Shown: one piece after another, positions 62,961 through 64,000 of the stretch
Position numbering within the stretch: position 1 is the first letter of the stretch
How the letters are laid out: each line of letters opens with the position of its first letter
The notes under the pieces: model-generated
What the model saw: only the letters and a program-made list of their open reading frames with translations
Told to the model about the DNA's origin: nothing
Database searches by the model: none
From: Perca fluviatilis
Taxonomy: Eukaryota > Chordata > Actinopteri > Perciformes > Percidae
NCBI RefSeq assembly: GCF_010015445.1
Contig: NC_053129.1
Coordinates: 22,624,727-22,688,726, forward strand
DNA length: 64,000 nt
Direction: 5' to 3'
Translations under genes and position numbers: made by a program

Positions 62961-64000
62961 ATACATATAAATACATACAAACCACAATGCATGCATGAAC
63001 AGTTACTACAAGTTAAGCATGTTTAGCTGGTTGCACTATCTTGGTATGACAAGACTATATTTTATTATATCTATAAATAAGATGACAATAACATTTAATT
63101 TAATTGGGTTAGGGTTAGGTTTTATACACTTTATAATTTAGGATATGGGATATAGGCATACTATTGTCGTGTCTTTAACACACATATGCATGTAAAAACA
63201 AGGTTTCTAATAAATAATTTTAAAAAAGTTCAAATGTATCCGAACATTGATAAATCTGTGGCGGGCTATCCCTCTGACACTGTTGTTTTGATGAGCAAAC
63301 AAAAGCCCAGCATCCAGTTGAGCAGAGTTAGATCTGTATTGCCACCTCATCATTGAAGATTTCTATCTGTAAGGTCAAATGTCAGTGACTGCCAGGCAGC
63401 ATACAAGGTTGTGAGTTGAAGTGATTAAGCAGAGACACTGTACAAATATCTCTGCCACATGAAAAATAGAGAAGCTAAAAATAACTAATGTTGTAAAATG
63501 TGTACACATGCATATTTAATTACTTTGAGTTACTTGAGTTTGACTTATGTCACTGTTTTCTACAAAAAAAAGACTAATTAAAAACTAATTGTAATTACAT
63601 GGACCCCAATCTAAACAGGAAAGCAGAGCATGACAACTTTCTCATCTCTTAAATTTGTTCTCTGTACATTGGAAAGTCATGAACAAGCCAATAGATGCAC
63701 AAAAGCAATGTCTATTAGCAACCAGAGGGAGTCACTAGAACATATTCTTTATAACAGTCCACATGTTGGTGAATTAATCAGTACCAAAAATAGACTGGAG
63801 CTTTTGTGTTTGTTGGGGCTGGGGTTGATAACTATATGCCAGAGGGGTCAATGTGTCCTGTCTTATTGTCCTCTAGTTTTATAAAAACATTGCCAAATGT
63901 TGATTGATCATTCAGTAAAACCCTGAATGGCAGAAATGCATGCATGCATGCATTGATTATCAGCAGATTGCGTTATTCATATAACACAGCTTTTAGCTAT
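62961..64000. other. Downstream intergenic, nothing recognised
   Basis: AT-rich sequence with a short (TGCA)n run at about 63937-63955. No gene or bounded repeat could be supported. Confidence 0.4.

Overview
The window looks like vertebrate, and almost certainly teleost fish, nuclear DNA. It holds intron-containing genes with GT-AG splice sites, long (GT)n microsatellites, several DNA-transposon, Helitron and LINE remnants of kinds common in fish genomes, and two tandem apolipoprotein B genes that resemble each other far more than they resemble mammalian APOB. No prokaryotic, viral, rRNA, tRNA or CRISPR feature was seen.

Layout. Positions 1-2750 are a decayed non-LTR retrotransposon followed by a hAT-type non-autonomous element. 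Both lie in the last intron of a minus-strand hippocalcin-like gene (hpcal1) whose first two coding exons are at 4288-3911 and 3004-2899; its last coding exon is left of the window. From about 4.6 to 26.4 kb there is no recognisable gene. That stretch is a field of microsatellites and nested mobile elements, several with exact target-site duplications (TSDs): hAT-like elements at 17648-18398 and 19988-20663, a 378-bp element at 20946-21323, a 138-bp element at 13849-13986, and a piggyBac deletion derivative at 22411-24407 with TTAA duplications.

The main content is two head-to-tail apob genes on the plus strand. Copy 1 runs 26634-41777 (29 exons with an optional 24-nt microexon, about 3798 aa). 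Copy 2 runs 47136-62330 (28 exons, about 3789 aa). Every exon was joined by hand. Both frames are open from signal peptide to stop, with matching intron phases. Each has a single exon of about 6.0 kb carrying the lipid-binding beta and amphipathic-helix domains. Both promoters keep the same 9-mer HNF4-type site about 60 bp upstream of a TATA-like box, as expected for liver/intestine/yolk-syncytium lipoprotein genes. The 5 kb between the copies holds a foldback element with TTAA duplications and two minus-strand Helitron ends.

The points most worth following up are: mosaic identity between the copies (introns included), which suggests repeated gene conversion; a copy-1-only 24-nt microexon encoding a furin-type RKKR motif; a shared GC-AG intron; a two-residue-less-basic version of the human LDL-receptor-binding site in both copies; and two hAT-like insertions into nearly the same CTCTAGA(G/C) target. 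The genes work in one pathway, packaging neutral lipid into very-low-density/chylomicron-like particles. The neighbouring neuronal calcium sensor gene is functionally unrelated.
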